Assembly (NCBI RefSeq): GCF_002105155.1
Contig: NW_019028980.1
Span: 434,001-498,000 of the forward strand
DNA: 64,000 nucleotides
Source of the DNA: Lobosporangium transversale
Lineage: Eukaryota > Mortierellomycota > Mortierellomycetes > Mortierellales > Mortierellaceae
Reading direction: 5' to 3'
This document shows, piece after piece, positions 27,451 to 39,577 of the stretch. How positions within the stretch are numbered: the stretch's first letter is position 1; each line of letters starts with the position of its first letter. The notes beneath the pieces were generated by a model. The model had not been told where the DNA came from and searched no databases. It worked only from the letters and a program-made list of their open reading frames with translations. The position numbers were made by a program, and so were the translations under genes.

Positions 27451-30078
27451 ATGGAAGCATCGTCCGCCGATTCTGCTCAGCTAGCTACTGCTAGGGCTAG
27501 GGCCAGGCAGCAGCATAACCAGATTCAGTCCAAGCTACTGCAATGTCCTCCAGAGATCCTCAAGATTATTGCTCTATGGATCCGCGACCCACTTGAACGG
27601 ATGCGCTTCAGTCATATATGCTCTTTCCTTTTCAGCATCACTTCCTCCCGTGATTGGTTTGACCTATTTTGCTTCCATCACCCTTCCTGGTCTCGTGGTT
27701 GTAAACTTGAAGATGAACCCGACAGAGATGGTACATCCATGTGGAAAAAGATCACAGTCAAAGACTCGTACCTATTCAAAAGATTGACGGCTGATCTACC
27801 GCCATTACCACCACCACTAACGTCATTGTCGCTGCAACAATCTTCCGATGCCGATGTCAATGCCGATGCTGATGCCAGTGCCAATGCCGATGCTGATGCC
27901 AGTGCCAATGCCAATATTGCTATGGATGTTGACTCAGCTTTCGAACACACTATACCAAATTCTGATGCAGTATATGTAATAGCACCATCAGAAACAGTGG
28001 CCTCTGAAGTAACCGGAGCTGCATCAATGTCAGAAGTATCAAATAATGTCCAAACAAGAGTAGGTCGTCTGAGAGTGTTGCTTAATGAGGCACAAGTTTT
28101 TCACTCAGATACGACCACCACAAATGGCAAATGGAGACGCATTGGTTCCCCTGTATATAACATCCACTATCCATCCGACAGCATCATTTCAGCTTCGATG
28201 CTCATGCGACCTACAGCCACAGGTGGGGACTGCCTTCAAGATCGCCAAATCCTTCTATACCAGCTGCCTGATCTCACCAACCCGATTGCTGTCTGTGGGA
28301 GCGAATACTGGACAGGAGACTTAGATCAGGGGAATAAATGGTATCATGATCTACCTCGCGACCAGGTTACGGTCTGCCAAATCATGGACATTAGACACTA
28401 TCCCGAGCAAATCATCAATAGGAAAATGAGAGTGGTGATGATCGTAGCCTTTGGAGAGAACTCACAACGTCATCCTCAGGATACAGCAGAAGAATCATAT
28501 GTTTTGGACATCTGGCGTCTTTTGAAGGTTATCGAGATCTGGATTCCGGCTTTCCCTAGACGGCCTAATTCAGATTCAAATGGTGCATTCATGGACAAGG
28601 AATCTAACCCGTGGTTTCGACAAACCGAACAGGAAACCCCAGCACGGGTACCAAGTATTCCACGCAAGGGTCGAGTAGAGACTATTTTTCCAAGTAGAAA
28701 TGACAATGTACTCCGCGGTAGAATAGCAAAGTTATTCACCGCACCGCCTACAGGAGGATCTTCATCATCTTTGCCATCATCTTCGCCATCTTCATCGTCA
28801 TCAACGGCAATAGCAACAACAACAGCAGCAACGTCGTCTGGTGGCTCACGAGAGAGCCAAGAGATGCTTGACTGCATCGCTATTTTCGGAATTCAGGATT
28901 CAGATACTTCAGCAGCTATGGTTATTAAGAAAGTGCTCTTCCTCGAAGATAAAGCCAAGAGTATCGCATCTTGGTCTAAAAAGCAAATCAGTCGAGGCGT
29001 CAGCTGCATGACTCTGTTTCCTTATCATAGTAATTATGAGCGCATGCTTGTGTTGTTTAATAGATACGGGCGGGGCCTCATATGGGACTGGGTGAATGAA
29101 AAGCAGGTTGCTCAGTTGCATATGCCCGTCGACCATAGGCCGAAGTCTTTTCAGGATAGACCCAAGGACTCTTCTGACTCTAATGCTTCCTCAGCCAATA
29201 CAGCCGATACAGCCGATGCTACCAATGCCAATATCAATGCCAATGCCAATGCCAATGCCAATGCCAGCGCAAGCACTGCCTCTATAATTGCAAACACTAC
29301 AGTTGCTCCAGCCCCATCCAACGAAATGACTTCCAACACTTCTACTGCTCCTCTCCCCACTTCAGTCGGTGCCCCAGTTATAACACCCGCACCAGCGCCC
29401 AACCTCAATGCCAATCCTAATCCTAACTCTAATCCTAACCCCAACGTTGACCCTGCAGCCGCAGCCTTTGCTCAACATCCTGATTTGTATTATTGGGGAG
29501 TCCAGGTCAGTTGGGCAGTCGAAGTGCCTATTCCACCCCGGAAGGATCCTACACAGCGATGCTCATTTAGGATTGTCATTTTGGCAGATGGTGCAGAAAA
29601 TGAATGGGAATCTTGCTGTTGGCACGTCGATAGTACTGTACTCGGAACTTCGGAGCGTGATTTGGAAGCACCTCCGTTTATTCCACCGAACGAGAGGAAA
29701 GTGCGATATAAACCTTCCGAGTCACCAGAGAATACATTGTACGCCGATTCGAAACGATACGAGAGACAAACGATTGGACACTGTTTGCCTGAACAATTGG
29801 AGGCAAATAAGGCCGAGGAGGGCAAGCCGATTATCTTTATTGCATATGTCGTTTGGAATCATTTCCGAATTGCATTGACATCCCAAATGGGACTGACTAT
29901 CTTTGATATGGAGGAGCTTGGTACAAAGGAGCCCGATGAGACACGTCCAGTGGATCGGCAATGGGTCACATATCTTGATGATACAAAAAACAATCCATTG
30001 GTGGATATAGCAACTGTTGGAGACAACCTTGTTATCACTCGGCGCCACAGCCATATGGTATGGTCGTTTTATGGATGA
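27451..30078 (+). CDS. Large F-box-like protein
   Basis: Uninterrupted frame of 875 residues. An F-box-like motif spans about residues 28-75: LLQCPPEILKIIALWIRDP, then RMRFSHICSFLFSITSSRDW. F-box proteins are substrate adaptors of SCF ubiquitin ligases through Skp1, so that is the likely role. The remainder has two low-complexity segments of Asn/Asp-Ala repeats (about 132-152 and 588-606, from gccaatgcc-type DNA), an Asn/Pro segment near 650, and large ordered regions with Trp-rich stretches and no motif I can name. The C-terminus (LVITRRHSHMVWSFYG) resembles the last strand of a propeller-like repeat fold; that is inference. Three rearranged fragments of this gene and its upstream region lie at 51.7-55.4 kb, so this is the intact member of a locally duplicated set. 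Confidence 0.78.
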   Translation: MEASSADSAQLATARARARQQHNQIQSKLLQCPPEILKIIALWIRDPLERMRFSHICSFLFSITSSRDWFDLFCFHHPSWSRGCKLEDEPDRDGTSMWKKITVKDSYLFKRLTADLPPLPPPLTSLSLQQSSDADVNADADASANADADASANANIAMDVDSAFEHTIPNSDAVYVIAPSETVASEVTGAASMSEVSNNVQTRVGRLRVLLNEAQVFHSDTTTTNGKWRRIGSPVYNIHYPSDSIISASMLMRPTATGGDCLQDRQILLYQLPDLTNPIAVCGSEYWTGDLDQGNKWYHDLPRDQVTVCQIMDIRHYPEQIINRKMRVVMIVAFGENSQRHPQDTAEESYVLDIWRLLKVIEIWIPAFPRRPNSDSNGAFMDKESNPWFRQTEQETPARVPSIPRKGRVETIFPSRNDNVLRGRIAKLFTAPPTGGSSSSLPSSSPSSSSSTAIATTTAATSSGGSRESQEMLDCIAIFGIQDSDTSAAMVIKKVLFLEDKAKSIASWSKKQISRGVSCMTLFPYHSNYERMLVLFNRYGRGLIWDWVNEKQVAQLHMPVDHRPKSFQDRPKDSSDSNASSANTADTADATNANINANANANANASASTASIIANTTVAPAPSNEMTSNTSTAPLPTSVGAPVITPAPAPNLNANPNPNSNPNPNVDPAAAAFAQHPDLYYWGVQVSWAVEVPIPPRKDPTQRCSFRIVILADGAENEWESCCWHVDSTVLGTSERDLEAPPFIPPNERKVRYKPSESPENTLYADSKRYERQTIGHCLPEQLEANKAEEGKPIIFIAYVVWNHFRIALTSQMGLTIFDMEELGTKEPDETRPVDRQWVTYLDDTKNNPLVDIATVGDNLVITRRHSHMVWSFYG

Positions 30079-31029
30079 GAGTATAGACCGGAAGGCCCAA
30101 GAAAGGGAGAATGCCTATTATGACGATTTGGGACGTCAAAGCTCTGCGCTACTGATCACGTAACCCCTGCGCTTTTCCAGGGCCATTTCTGTAAAAAGAA
30201 AAAGTCTGCAGGATGACACATTCGAACAGCATGGGGCTTGTTTTATTTAGTTTTTTAATATCTTGCATCGTTGTGTCATTGCTTGCATGGATCATGGACC
30301 ATTTATCATTTCTAGATACACTCTATTCTTGTATGCCAACATTTCCCCTACTTTAGTCCTATGCTTTACCCTTTTTTGTTCACCCGTTCTTTTTTATTTT
30401 TCACCTTTGCATTAATAGCCTCCCAAATAATCTAATGCTTAAGATGAGATGTAACGCGACCAGTACAAAACGGTAGAAGATTAAAAAATAATGGTAATGA
30501 TAAAAAAAAGATGAACCATTGTCATTCAATTCTATTATGCCTTTAAGACTTGAAAGTAGAGATAGCACATAAGAAAGAGAGTGTGTGGGTTTTCCAACTG
30601 GAAACGGATGCAAATATGCATGGCATGGTTTTCTGTCCTGTCCTATCCTATCCTTTCCTATCCTATCATATCCAATTTTATTCTATTAGTGTGAATATGA
30701 AGTTTACCCTGACAGCCCAAGTAGAGCGTGAGAGCGCTAATGTGATGTGCTATTGAATATGAATACCCTGCGTTCTGTCCCAATTCACTTTTTTTTATCT
30801 TACCACAGTTACTTTGATTTTTTTCGACATCTTTGCTGAACTTCCATTTCATTTCTTTGGATGCATTTGTTCATGTGTCCTGTTTCTATCTTTGTGAAAA
30901 ATTAAATAAAACTTGTTAGTTTGCACTTTACTTTTTACTCCTTTTCAGCAATAGGTGAATAACAAACGTATTGTATCCACTGTATTGTCTCACGAGCAAT
31001 CACCTCCAACACAAATACAAAATAGCAAA
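30079..31029. other. Intergenic region between F-box gene and WHI2-like gene
   Basis: Contains a tcctatcc-type pentamer repeat at about 30637-30668 and T-rich stretches. A 3' splice site-like cttttcagcaatag at about 30941-30954 precedes an open frame that joins the downstream coding sequence, so a 5' UTR intron probably ends there. Confidence 0.45.
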
Positions 31030-33330
31030 ATGTCCTCCTCAAGCTCTCCTATCACCCAAGTCTCACAGCAACAGCAACAGTTCTCTTCGTCATCGAATCC
31101 TATTACACAAGTCGTACCACCAGCCCCAGCACCATTACCATCACAGTATTACACACCAGGCAAACAACAATATGCATACCCTTCAAAGGTTATATTAGAT
31201 GTCAGAGGTACCCGGTTCGAAATCGAGCGCGAGACACTTATCGGTCTGCCTGAGAGCATCCTCATCGTGATGTTCCCTAATGGTCTAATCCTTCGACCAC
31301 AGCCCTTATCATCAAAAGCAAGAGCCACTGGGGTAGGACCTGGATACGGCTATGGACATGGACATTATCCGTCCGAGAGTACCTACACCACTGACTATAG
31401 TGATTACAGCGATTATAGCTATGACGATTATGAGGAGGAGGAGGGGGAGGAGGAGGAAGATGAGTACCAAAACGGAAATGGCAGAGAACAGAACCGCAAT
31501 GGTAACAGTAATGGAGGAGAGGCAGCTAGAGGAGACAATGAAGAAGAGTTGAATGACGAAAATCAATTTGAGGATGACCAACTCAATGACGAGGATGAGG
31601 AAGATAATGACGATGGAGATGAGGTCGAAGAGGAAGAACCACAGGTGATTCAAGTTGACTTTGATCCTGTCTGTTTGACATATATTCTTGAATTTTACCG
31701 AGAAGCTCAAAAGATGAGCGAGGCCCAACGGAGGCAGCGTGTACAGGAGCAACAGCAGATGATGATGCTACAACGTCAGCGACTACAGCAACAGCAGCAA
31801 CAATTGATGCAGAACCAACAGCAACAGCAGCAGCAGTTACAGCAGGATGATAATGGTCGTGACTATGGCTATGGGCTTGGTTATGGTAGATCAGGAAATG
31901 GAACAACAGCTGGATATACGTCAGAGCCAATTCCCTTGGGATCGATAATGCCTCAGAATCCATTGCTGACGAAACAGGCCATCATTGTCCTACGTGAAGA
32001 ACTTGACTATTTTGCAATCCCACCATCAAATCGAACATCGCAGAGGAGGAATAATGAGTCATCAACAACATCAACAACATCAACAACGCCAGCAGCAGCA
32101 GCAGGAGGAGGAGGAGGGGGAGGAGAAGTTACTAAAAAGGACGGACATCTTTCAACAGAAGAGCTGCCTCAACCTATGCGCACGAGCAATGCATCGTCCT
32201 CATCCCTATCAAAACCAAAGGCTTCAGGACTTGTACCATCATCTTCAACCACCACTACCGCTAGTACAGCCACGGTTACAATGGCAACGTCATCACCTGC
32301 TCTTCCGTCTGTGTCACTAAAGAATGGGAGTTCGATGTCGTCGCCGTTATCATCACCACCATTACCGCCGCTTCCGCCACCAGCCATGATCAAGACACAA
32401 TGTGGCAAAATATTACTCGAGGACCGTAAGATCTTTACGGCTCTACAGCGTAATATCAATAAGGAAAAAAATCAAGCAGAGCAACACCTCATGGATATGC
32501 TCTGCGTATCAGGCTTTCAACGCGATGGCGAATGGGGTTACCGACGATTAGAACCCAAGCGGACCACTGTTGTGAGTGTAGCCATGGTCATGCTGAGAAC
32601 AACGGCCCAACCTACTGCCACTACTACAAAATTATCAGCATCAGCATCACCATCCTCATCGAATTCAGTTTTAACCACACCATCAGCGACAGCATCAACA
32701 ACGCAACTATCAGTGGGATCTATGGCGCCGTCAATGAATTTACAAGTGACTGCTCCTGGATCAACAACAACGGCAACAATGTTACCAGCAGCAGCGGCAA
32801 CAGCAGCAGCGACAGCGTCCAAAGAGTCTACAGCCACGAATGAAGTGAATATATTGAAGGATACGGTTGCTATGCCTTTAACAGAATCTGAGGATGCTCA
32901 GACAAAGAGAAGCAGTAACAGCAATACTGCGAATGAAGAGCCTCGGAATGGTGAGCAGAGTAATAGCAATAGCAATAGCAATAGCAATAGTGATGATGCT
33001 GGTAACACAGCAGGAGCGACAACTTCATCCGTTTCAGGGCCTTCTTTACAAGAACAAAATCAGATTCAAATGGCCATTGCACAAAAGCTCTTACTGTTTT
33101 GGCGGAAACCAGCGGTAAGTCAACATGAACACAGCGTTGTACTACAAGTAAAACAATCAAGAAAAAAAAAAAAAAAAAAAGGTTGCTGATCATTTGTTAC
33201 CATGAACTATTAGAGAAAGTGCTGGTGGGACGGTATTCAAGTCGAAATTGATGACTCCAGCACCAGTGTTAAAGTACCAGTCCGACTCTGGGCACGACGG
33301 ACCTGGACCTTAGAGCTTGTCCTTGTCTAG
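31030..33330 (+). CDS. WHI2: Whi2-like BTB/POZ stress-signalling protein
   Basis: Two exons, 31030-33114 and 33214-33330, giving 733 residues. The BTB/POZ (T1-like) fold starts VILDVRGTRFEIERETLIGLP, ESILIVMFPNGLIL and resumes after a long acidic insert at IQVDFDPVCLTYILEFYRE. LREELDYFAIP follows. The C-terminal part has the Whi2 hallmarks AEQHLMDMLCVSGFQRDGEWG and AQKLLLFWRKPARKCWWDGIQV. The ending, VRLWARRTWTLELVLV, is encoded by exon 2. Whi2 in yeast acts with the Psr1 phosphatase in the general stress response and in lowering TORC1 activity at low amino acids. Long Gln, Ser, Thr and Asp/Glu low-complexity tracts enlarge the protein compared with yeast. The frame is open upstream to 30955, but the first ATG is at 31030. 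Confidence 0.88.
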
Positions 33331-33578
33331 ACACTATGCACCGCAATATGTGCATCTGCATTTAATCCTTAATTTTTGTTTTTTGTATTCAAACAAGTTA
33401 ATAAAAATACTTCAAATGCTTCATGAATCTAGCTGAATGCTGTGAGAAGAGGTTGGTAATAGACTAGAAAGAAATGTACAAATATATATTTATTTCAATA
33501 AATCAGATGAGTTGCGCATATTGCTGAACTATATTCTTTGTTCGAAAGAAGAGTTGAGAGGTAGGGGAGGATTTTTTT

Positions 33579-34668
33579 TTAAAGGAGGAACACAGCTTTG
33601 GCAATCAAGCAAGTCACCTGCTTGCCTGGCATGCCATCGGAGTCTGGGTTTCTGACCTTAATGTTAACGGTGTATTTGCCCTTTTTTTTTTTTTTTTTCA
33701 AAAAAATAAAAAAATAAAAAAAGAAATTAATTTTAGTATTTAAAGTGGTTTTTAGCAAAGAACAAATTAGAAAACTTACGGGAGGAATTTCCTTGGGCAG
33801 CTCAACAGTCTGTTGGACATATTGGTCGCCAGCGACAATAGGGCATGGCATGTCAATCTTGACAGACTCTTCGCAGAAATCAAATGTCTGGGTCAACAGT
33901 TTGATCAAGCCAACTCTATTAATCAAAAAATGAAGAAGTGTAAAGCGCAAAAACAAAGGTCAGTCATTTTCAATCAACTTTTGAGGTTAATGAATCCCTC
34001 GTTATGCAAGCAAAGAAGAAGAATATATATATATATATATATATGCTATCATTGCGGGAGTAGCTGCTTTGTATCCTTCATTATCATCTGCTAAAGTTTA
34101 CTGATTTCATCCAGGGTGCGATGTGGTCGGTTGTTTGTTTTGTTTGTAATGACGAAAATTGTTATTATGGCAAGAACGTCTTATAGATCAGAGATGGAAA
34201 CAAGATGGCACAAATAGAGTTGATATACAATAGTTGGCTGCTTCGCCAGATGAAGATTTAGAAGAGTTTGAGGGGAGATGTATGTAATTTTGGCCTCATG
34301 ACGTTTTTGTTAATAAATGTCTCCCCTGTCCTTCATACTGTCAGTTTTTTTTTTATCCTTTTCTTTTTACTTCCTAAAAAGAAAAGAATCCTCCATCGTC
34401 ACGTAAGCTTGACGGTTTTTTAGTCAACGTTATGTATTTTCCTTTCTTTGCAGGTTTGAAAAGAGATACAATGAGCTGCGCCTTGTAATAAAGCCATACT
34501 GCAATGACTGCATGAACAGTATGTATGCAAATACCAAACTTTTGGCTCAGTAAAAGTTTTAGCTCTTTCGTGCAAGCATCTTATTTCTTGTTGGATTTAC
34601 AATAAAAATAAACCAAATGGCTGCTGTTCCTGTTCCTGCTTCTCTCTCTATCTCTCTATCTCCCTTTC

Positions 34669-34715
<47 letters not shown>

Positions 34716-35007
34716 GATGTGGTTTAATGTGATGGAATGTAATGTGTATAAGAAAGACTTACTTGACAACGACATCGATTTTAGCGCCCTGGACAATATC
34801 CTCAGTAAGGAATCCCTTTGCATCGATGGTAAGGTTTTGACCCTTGAGAGGAGGATTAGGAGTGAGGTTGACGTAGTCAATCGTGAGCAGATCAGTTTCA
34901 CCACCACAACTCTCAATGACTGCAGGTGGAGGAGCAAAGTCGAAGGGAGCAGCAGCAGCCAGACCTAATGCGCAGGCCAATGAGAATGCTACTGTTGAAA
35001 GACGCAT
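33579..35007 (-). CDS. NPC2: ML-domain (NPC2-like) phosphatidylglycerol/phosphatidylinositol transfer protein
   Basis: Three exons on the minus strand: 35007-34763, 33915-33780 and 33680-33579, giving 160 residues. The N-terminus is a clear signal peptide (MRLSTVAFSLACALGLAAAA). The mature part follows the fungal PG/PI-TP pattern: ESCGGETDLLTIDYVNLTPNPP, GQNLTIDAKGFL, GAKIDVVVKVGLIKLL, FDFCEESVKIDMPCPI, and VELPKEIPPGKYTVNIKV with a late Cys (KQVTCLI). Cysteines sit where the ML family forms disulfides. ML proteins bind and move lipids or sterols in vacuole/lysosome or outside the cell. Intron 1 is long (847 nt) and contains a T-run/A-run palindrome. Intron 2 ends in an A-run, an unusual acceptor context. 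Confidence 0.94.
34669..34713. repeat. T-run followed by A-run (palindromic)
   Basis: About 16 T followed by about 29 A inside intron 1 of the ML-domain gene. A similar T-then-A tract lies at about 14491-14534. Confidence 0.85.
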
Positions 35008-35457
35008 GTTAGAGAAACTTGTGTTTTAAAAGTTAAGAAAAATATAATGTGAATGTGTGTAACGAGTTGAGAAAAAAAGTAACAAAAAGAGAAGGATGGG
35101 AAAGGGAAGTGATGGTTTAAAGAAAGTTAAATGCTCAAGTGTGCATACCCCGTGACAAGCATAATGACATCTTTTATCCATTAAATTCAAAATCATACGC
35201 GATTATCTTGAATGTTTCAACAACACCATTAGTAGAAAATGCCCACCACTTCAATGAATGAAGTAAAAACAAAAAAAAGACCCTTTAATAGCTATTCGTA
35301 ATAGGCTAACAAGTTAGTACAGCAATGGCAGGTCGTATTCCGAATGTTTTGTTGCTCTTCATCTGATCACAAGCTACAGTTGTTTACTGAACAGATGTTG
35401 TCTTGTGTCGAATAAATGGCCGCGCCGTTGTACTCATGACTTCCGAAGATTTTAATG
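35008..35457. other. Short intergenic region, ML gene promoter
   Basis: 450 bp between two minus-strand genes. It holds the upstream region of the ML-domain gene and the 3' end of the Mpo1 gene. No further gene seen. Confidence 0.5.
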
Positions 35458-36324
35458 TTACTTCTTCTCCTTTGCAAGAGCTTTCCTGGCTCTGAATTTC
35501 GCAATGTCAGCCTTGACCATGACATCCAACTCTTTCTTGAGCTGAGGACGGTATCCCAAGAAGAAAAGCACCTCATACACTACAAAGTAAGGAGCCAACA
35601 CAAAAGCTATACAAATATATAACATATTGGAAGACAGACAATCACACAGTTTTAGGAAGAGGGTTTTATATAAGCTCCCCTTCATATAAATATATATCAA
35701 TGTATCCCTCTTCTTTCACCATTTGCTCGTTACCTTGTACCAAATTATCCAGGAGTTTGGGAGCACGCTTTTCAAAGACACCGTGGCCAATGAATTGAGC
35801 AATCCAAGCCAAAATATGGATTGTAAGAGCAATCCTGTCAGCATTGGGGTTAGTCATTCGGAAATATGTAGCATGACGAGCGAGTCCGAGGAACAATGGG
35901 ATCGTGATAAGCTATGTAGATAGTCATTCAAGTAAGCAATCAAAATAAAAAAAAAATAAAAAATAAAAACGCGCCAAGTATTCCTCATGGTGTTCTTCTT
36001 GGATACAATAAAGAGTTTACTTACAGTGGAAACCTTATCCAAACAGATATAATACAAGTTATAGGCGACCATTATAAGGAACGAGACATTAGGTGGACAG
36101 AATTGATAAATCTTTGAGAGTGCGACAGCAACTGGTGCACCCGAGGCAACAGCAGCAGCTGAAGGTGCAGGAAGGAGTGGTCCAGATTTTGCGCCAAAGA
36201 CTAGGCCTGTCCACAGAAGGAGAGGAATGCAAGTGAGATGGATGCCGACATTCAATGGGTTGTTGTGATGAGATGCATACTGCAACAACTGGTGCTTGAT
36301 ATCAAAGAGCTTTGACAGAACCAT
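35458..36324 (-). CDS. MPO1: Mpo1-like (DUF962) 2-hydroxy fatty acid dioxygenase
   Basis: Three exons on the minus strand: 36324-36025, 35911-35734 and 35606-35458, giving 208 residues with matching phases. The DUF962/Mpo1 signature is clear: [21 protein letters not shown] near the N-terminus, [30 protein letters not shown], and [17 protein letters not shown]. The histidines in these motifs are the proposed Fe(II) ligands. Several hydrophobic segments (about residues 30-50, 80-95, 100-112, 160-180) suit an ER membrane protein. In yeast, Mpo1 carries out the alpha-oxidation step that shortens 2-hydroxypalmitic acid derived from phytosphingosine. The end is basic and Ala/Lys-rich ([11 protein letters not shown]). 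The ATG follows a G/A-rich leader. Confidence 0.94.
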
Positions 36325-39300
36325 TTTTTTCTTGTTTTGCTTGTAAAAAAAAAAGAGAGAGAGTTATGATGTTTGTGAAGAGAGAAGAGAAAAGTAAAGA
36401 AAAAGAAATGCAAGCCGAATGTCCGTGAGAGAAAAAAAAAAAAGAAGCCGAGGTGTGCGTGGCGTGTGCATGGATTCTATGCTCAGCACATGTATGACAC
36501 TAATCTCTCCACATTCGGACTCTCGGGCCGCTCTTACAAAAACGACGTTGCATTAATCAAACCTTCTGAATCTGCATGTTCAAGCCAGGTCAGCAGCCAT
36601 ATTCCGGACAAATTATTGCCAATGAAGCAGCCGTGTTGCCGAGTCGGCAAATTACATCAGGACAATTGAGAGCGCGCGCTGTTTCCTTTTCCTCTTTTGT
36701 GCACAGTCTCTGTTGAGTTTTTTTTTTTTGTGTTTTATGTTTCAACGAGCTTAAGAAAGAAGCAACTGGGTCTGAGGCTATGATTACCATTTGCAAAAAC
36801 CATTCTTGAAAAACCAGTAAACTGGTACATGTACCAGAATTGAATCTGTCCAATGAGTTTGACTCTTGTCCCAACAAGTTGAGATTTTTTATCATCCACA
36901 TCCCCATTTAGCCTATTTGACCTCTTGTTCTCATTCGTCAATAGCGACAAGACGGCCAACAATCCAGATAAAGGGGACATGATTGTGCGGATGGTTAGGT
37001 TTTGCTTCTGTCGCCTTATGCAAATTCTGTACAGGAGACCATACTCTAGGGAGAAGCTCGAAAGCCTCCTTTGAAGAATGCACTATCAATGTAACATGCT
37101 ATTTTTCCACATTATAGGTATGACCAACAATAGAACTCGAGTCAACAAGGGTTCACAAGTGGTAATAATCTTGAGGATTGCAAAATGCTATTCAACCTCA
37201 TTGTATGCTCACTACAGTGTACATTTGTAATCAAGGAAAGGACTGTGGCATACTACATCGAGTAGGTCAATGATTACAAGAATGGCAATGGCAATGACAG
37301 AAACGGCTCAGCGTAAGAAAGCAGCCCCTACAGGTACTCAAAGCCCGTAGCCAAGCATAATGTCGAGAGCTCTATAGAATAGTTAGACTTCTAGTCAAGG
37401 AAGTTAGACTTCTAGTCAAGGAAGTTAATCCAAGTCATCTACAATGAAGGGTTTCACCTTGGACAAGGCCGCCCTATACGGTGAAAGCACGTGAAGAAGG
37501 ATGACTCTCGCCTCTTGAACGTAGAATGTGCTGTGGTCAATGCGCCATTTCAGATTGTAATATGATCGCGGTCATCTTCACGTCTGTGGTTTCTGCACCG
37601 TATCCACGATATATATGCTCACGTCCTCATCTCCTAATAGTTGGTTTTATAGACTTGTAAGCCAAACCAGTCCAAGAGGCGTCTCCGAGAAATGCTTTAG
37701 GCCTACGTGTATGCAGGAAGGGCCTAGCGCTATATCCTCTTCCTATATCCCGGGGTTTAGCCCATTGGAAAGCTCCGAGTAGAACCCATTTTACAGGTCT
37801 TGGAGGCTCTTTTGTGGTAATTACTTATCTTCAGCAATAACTCTTTGAAGCACCCTGGACAATCTTTATTTGTCAATTGATATCAAGTATAATACCATGG
37901 GGTTGAGTAAGGATGACCCGATTTACTTAGGTAGTGAGAGACAACTGGGTTCAGGAAGATCTCGGAGATCTCGTTTCCTCGGGTCCTTGGGGCTGACTCT
38001 TTATCTTGGCCTCCAGGTCTCTTAAAGGAATGAAAATTGCAAACCCCACTCGAGGCTGGTTCATATACAGGTCAATGGGTCATGAAAGCAATACCAAATT
38101 TTGCGATTATTTTAGTCAGATACGAACAGAAATTGGAAGCCGCCACTCCAGTGACTCATTGCATCCTAAGTACACTTAGAGCTAATGCGATACATTTATG
38201 GTAGAAGATCATTAAAGAAAAATAACAGATAGAGTTATAGAGTTGAATGTTCCAAAATGAGATGGGATCTTATTACCCTTTGTTCAGTTCTCTTTCACTT
38301 GTTCTAGTAGCTTCTCCGCCTTTTTTTTTTTTTTTTTTTTTTTTTAACTTAATACTTTTGATCGACAGTAAACAGCGTCCTTGTTTAGAAAAAGGACAAA
38401 CAGTTTTACCACTCCAGAAACTCTGGAAAACAGGCATGCATTAAAAAATGAACGATTGGTCCCTTTTTTTTAAACATTTCGCGATCTTTTTTACAGCATC
38501 ATGAGAGCTTGTGGGAATATGAGCAAAATTTAAGGCGTGTGGGCACCAACCTCTCAGGACAACACCAATCAAAATGCAACATTGACGGATGAACGAATTG
38601 AAATTCGCCATCAGAGCGTCTGCAAAAGAATCGAAGACATCAATAGTTGAGCAAGCATTAGAAGCAGTAAACCTGAGGACCCAGAGAGAGTTGAGGAACA
38701 AAGGAGAAAATGGCGAAGAAAGAGCAGAAAAAGGAGGGTCAATGCATCGAGCGAATTATCGCATATACCAGCGCCTTCACTCCGGCTTCCCCTTCACTCA
38801 TCATCAAGTCCTAGGCGGGGACATTGAATGCGAGAAAGAGCGATTGAGAGCGACGTAAAGTGTAAAAGAAGGGGATTATACAAGAGCAACTTCTGTCCAC
38901 AAAGAGAATGGTAATAGGTGGATCGAGTCCCAAACGCTTCTGCGTAGCAAAGCTTCTAATTGGTGTGTTTTAATGACACATGAGTATGATCAATATAGAT
39001 CAAGCACTCACGGCTTCTTTGTCATATAAACCGTATACTCTCCGCTCAGAAAACGCGCGGGACCAGGAAGGTAGATGTCTGGTCTATCTGTGGTGCATTA
39101 CATTCCACCAGAAATAACAAAAAAAAAAAAATTCTCGGTCCGTTGCTCTTAATGGCGAAGCAAATAACTGATCACTTGTGGCTCATAAATCAATCCAAGC
39201 AGACGCGCAGGCATTGAAACAACAATGAGTAGTAACAGATCAGACAGCTTCCTTTTTCTAGACTCATCCCTACCCAGCCATAATACCACACAATCCTATA

Positions 39301-39500
39301 CTAGGCCTGAATCTGGACCTGTCCTCTTCACCACAATAATTCTATAATGAGGAATTTGACAAGTAATTGCACACTAATGCATTTATTGACATTGCTTTAT
39401 GAAGCTGGTTGAAACTTCTACTTCATGGATACCAGAGAACGAGGATAGAGCTGTGGATGAAGGGTAGCGTCACGAGCAGGTAGCCAGGCTCCGTCCCATG
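36325..39500. other. 3.2-kb region without recognisable gene, left flank of accessory block
   Basis: Possible weak minus frame at 36735-36980 with a hydrophobic start, and a charged plus frame at 38589-38858. Neither has a start, intron pattern or family I can support. A 21-bp duplication lies at 37381-37422 and a T-run at 38321-38345. The sequence looks like old decayed DNA. Confidence 0.4.
37381..37422. repeat. 21-bp direct tandem duplication
   Basis: Unit agttagacttctagtcaagg-a occurs twice head-to-tail, with the first five bases of a third copy after it. Confidence 0.85.
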
Positions 39501-39508
39501 TATAAATA
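39501..39508 (+). promoter_or_regulatory. TATA box of family copy A
   Basis: tataaata lies 77 bp upstream of the ATG at 39578. TATA-like elements at similar distances precede copies B and D. Confidence 0.5.
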
Positions 39509-39577
39509 CATGCTACCAGTTCTTCATGCTCTTGATCTTGTATCCTTCAGTAAGCTGTTTATCTGTCTCTCATCATC

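Noticed and set aside
30955-31029. N-terminal extension of the Whi2-like protein
   Set aside because: The frame is open, but the first codon there is GTG and an acceptor-like site precedes it, so it is better explained as 5' UTR after an intron.
36735-36980. Minus frame with a hydrophobic start (MSPLSGLLAVLSLL)
   Set aside because: Resembles a signal peptide, but the rest has no family resemblance, no joining exon and overlaps another equally open frame. Not enough to call a gene.
38589-38858. Charged open frame in the left flank of the accessory block
   Set aside because: Protein-like in composition, but a second frame on the same strand is equally open. No start context or homology recognised.
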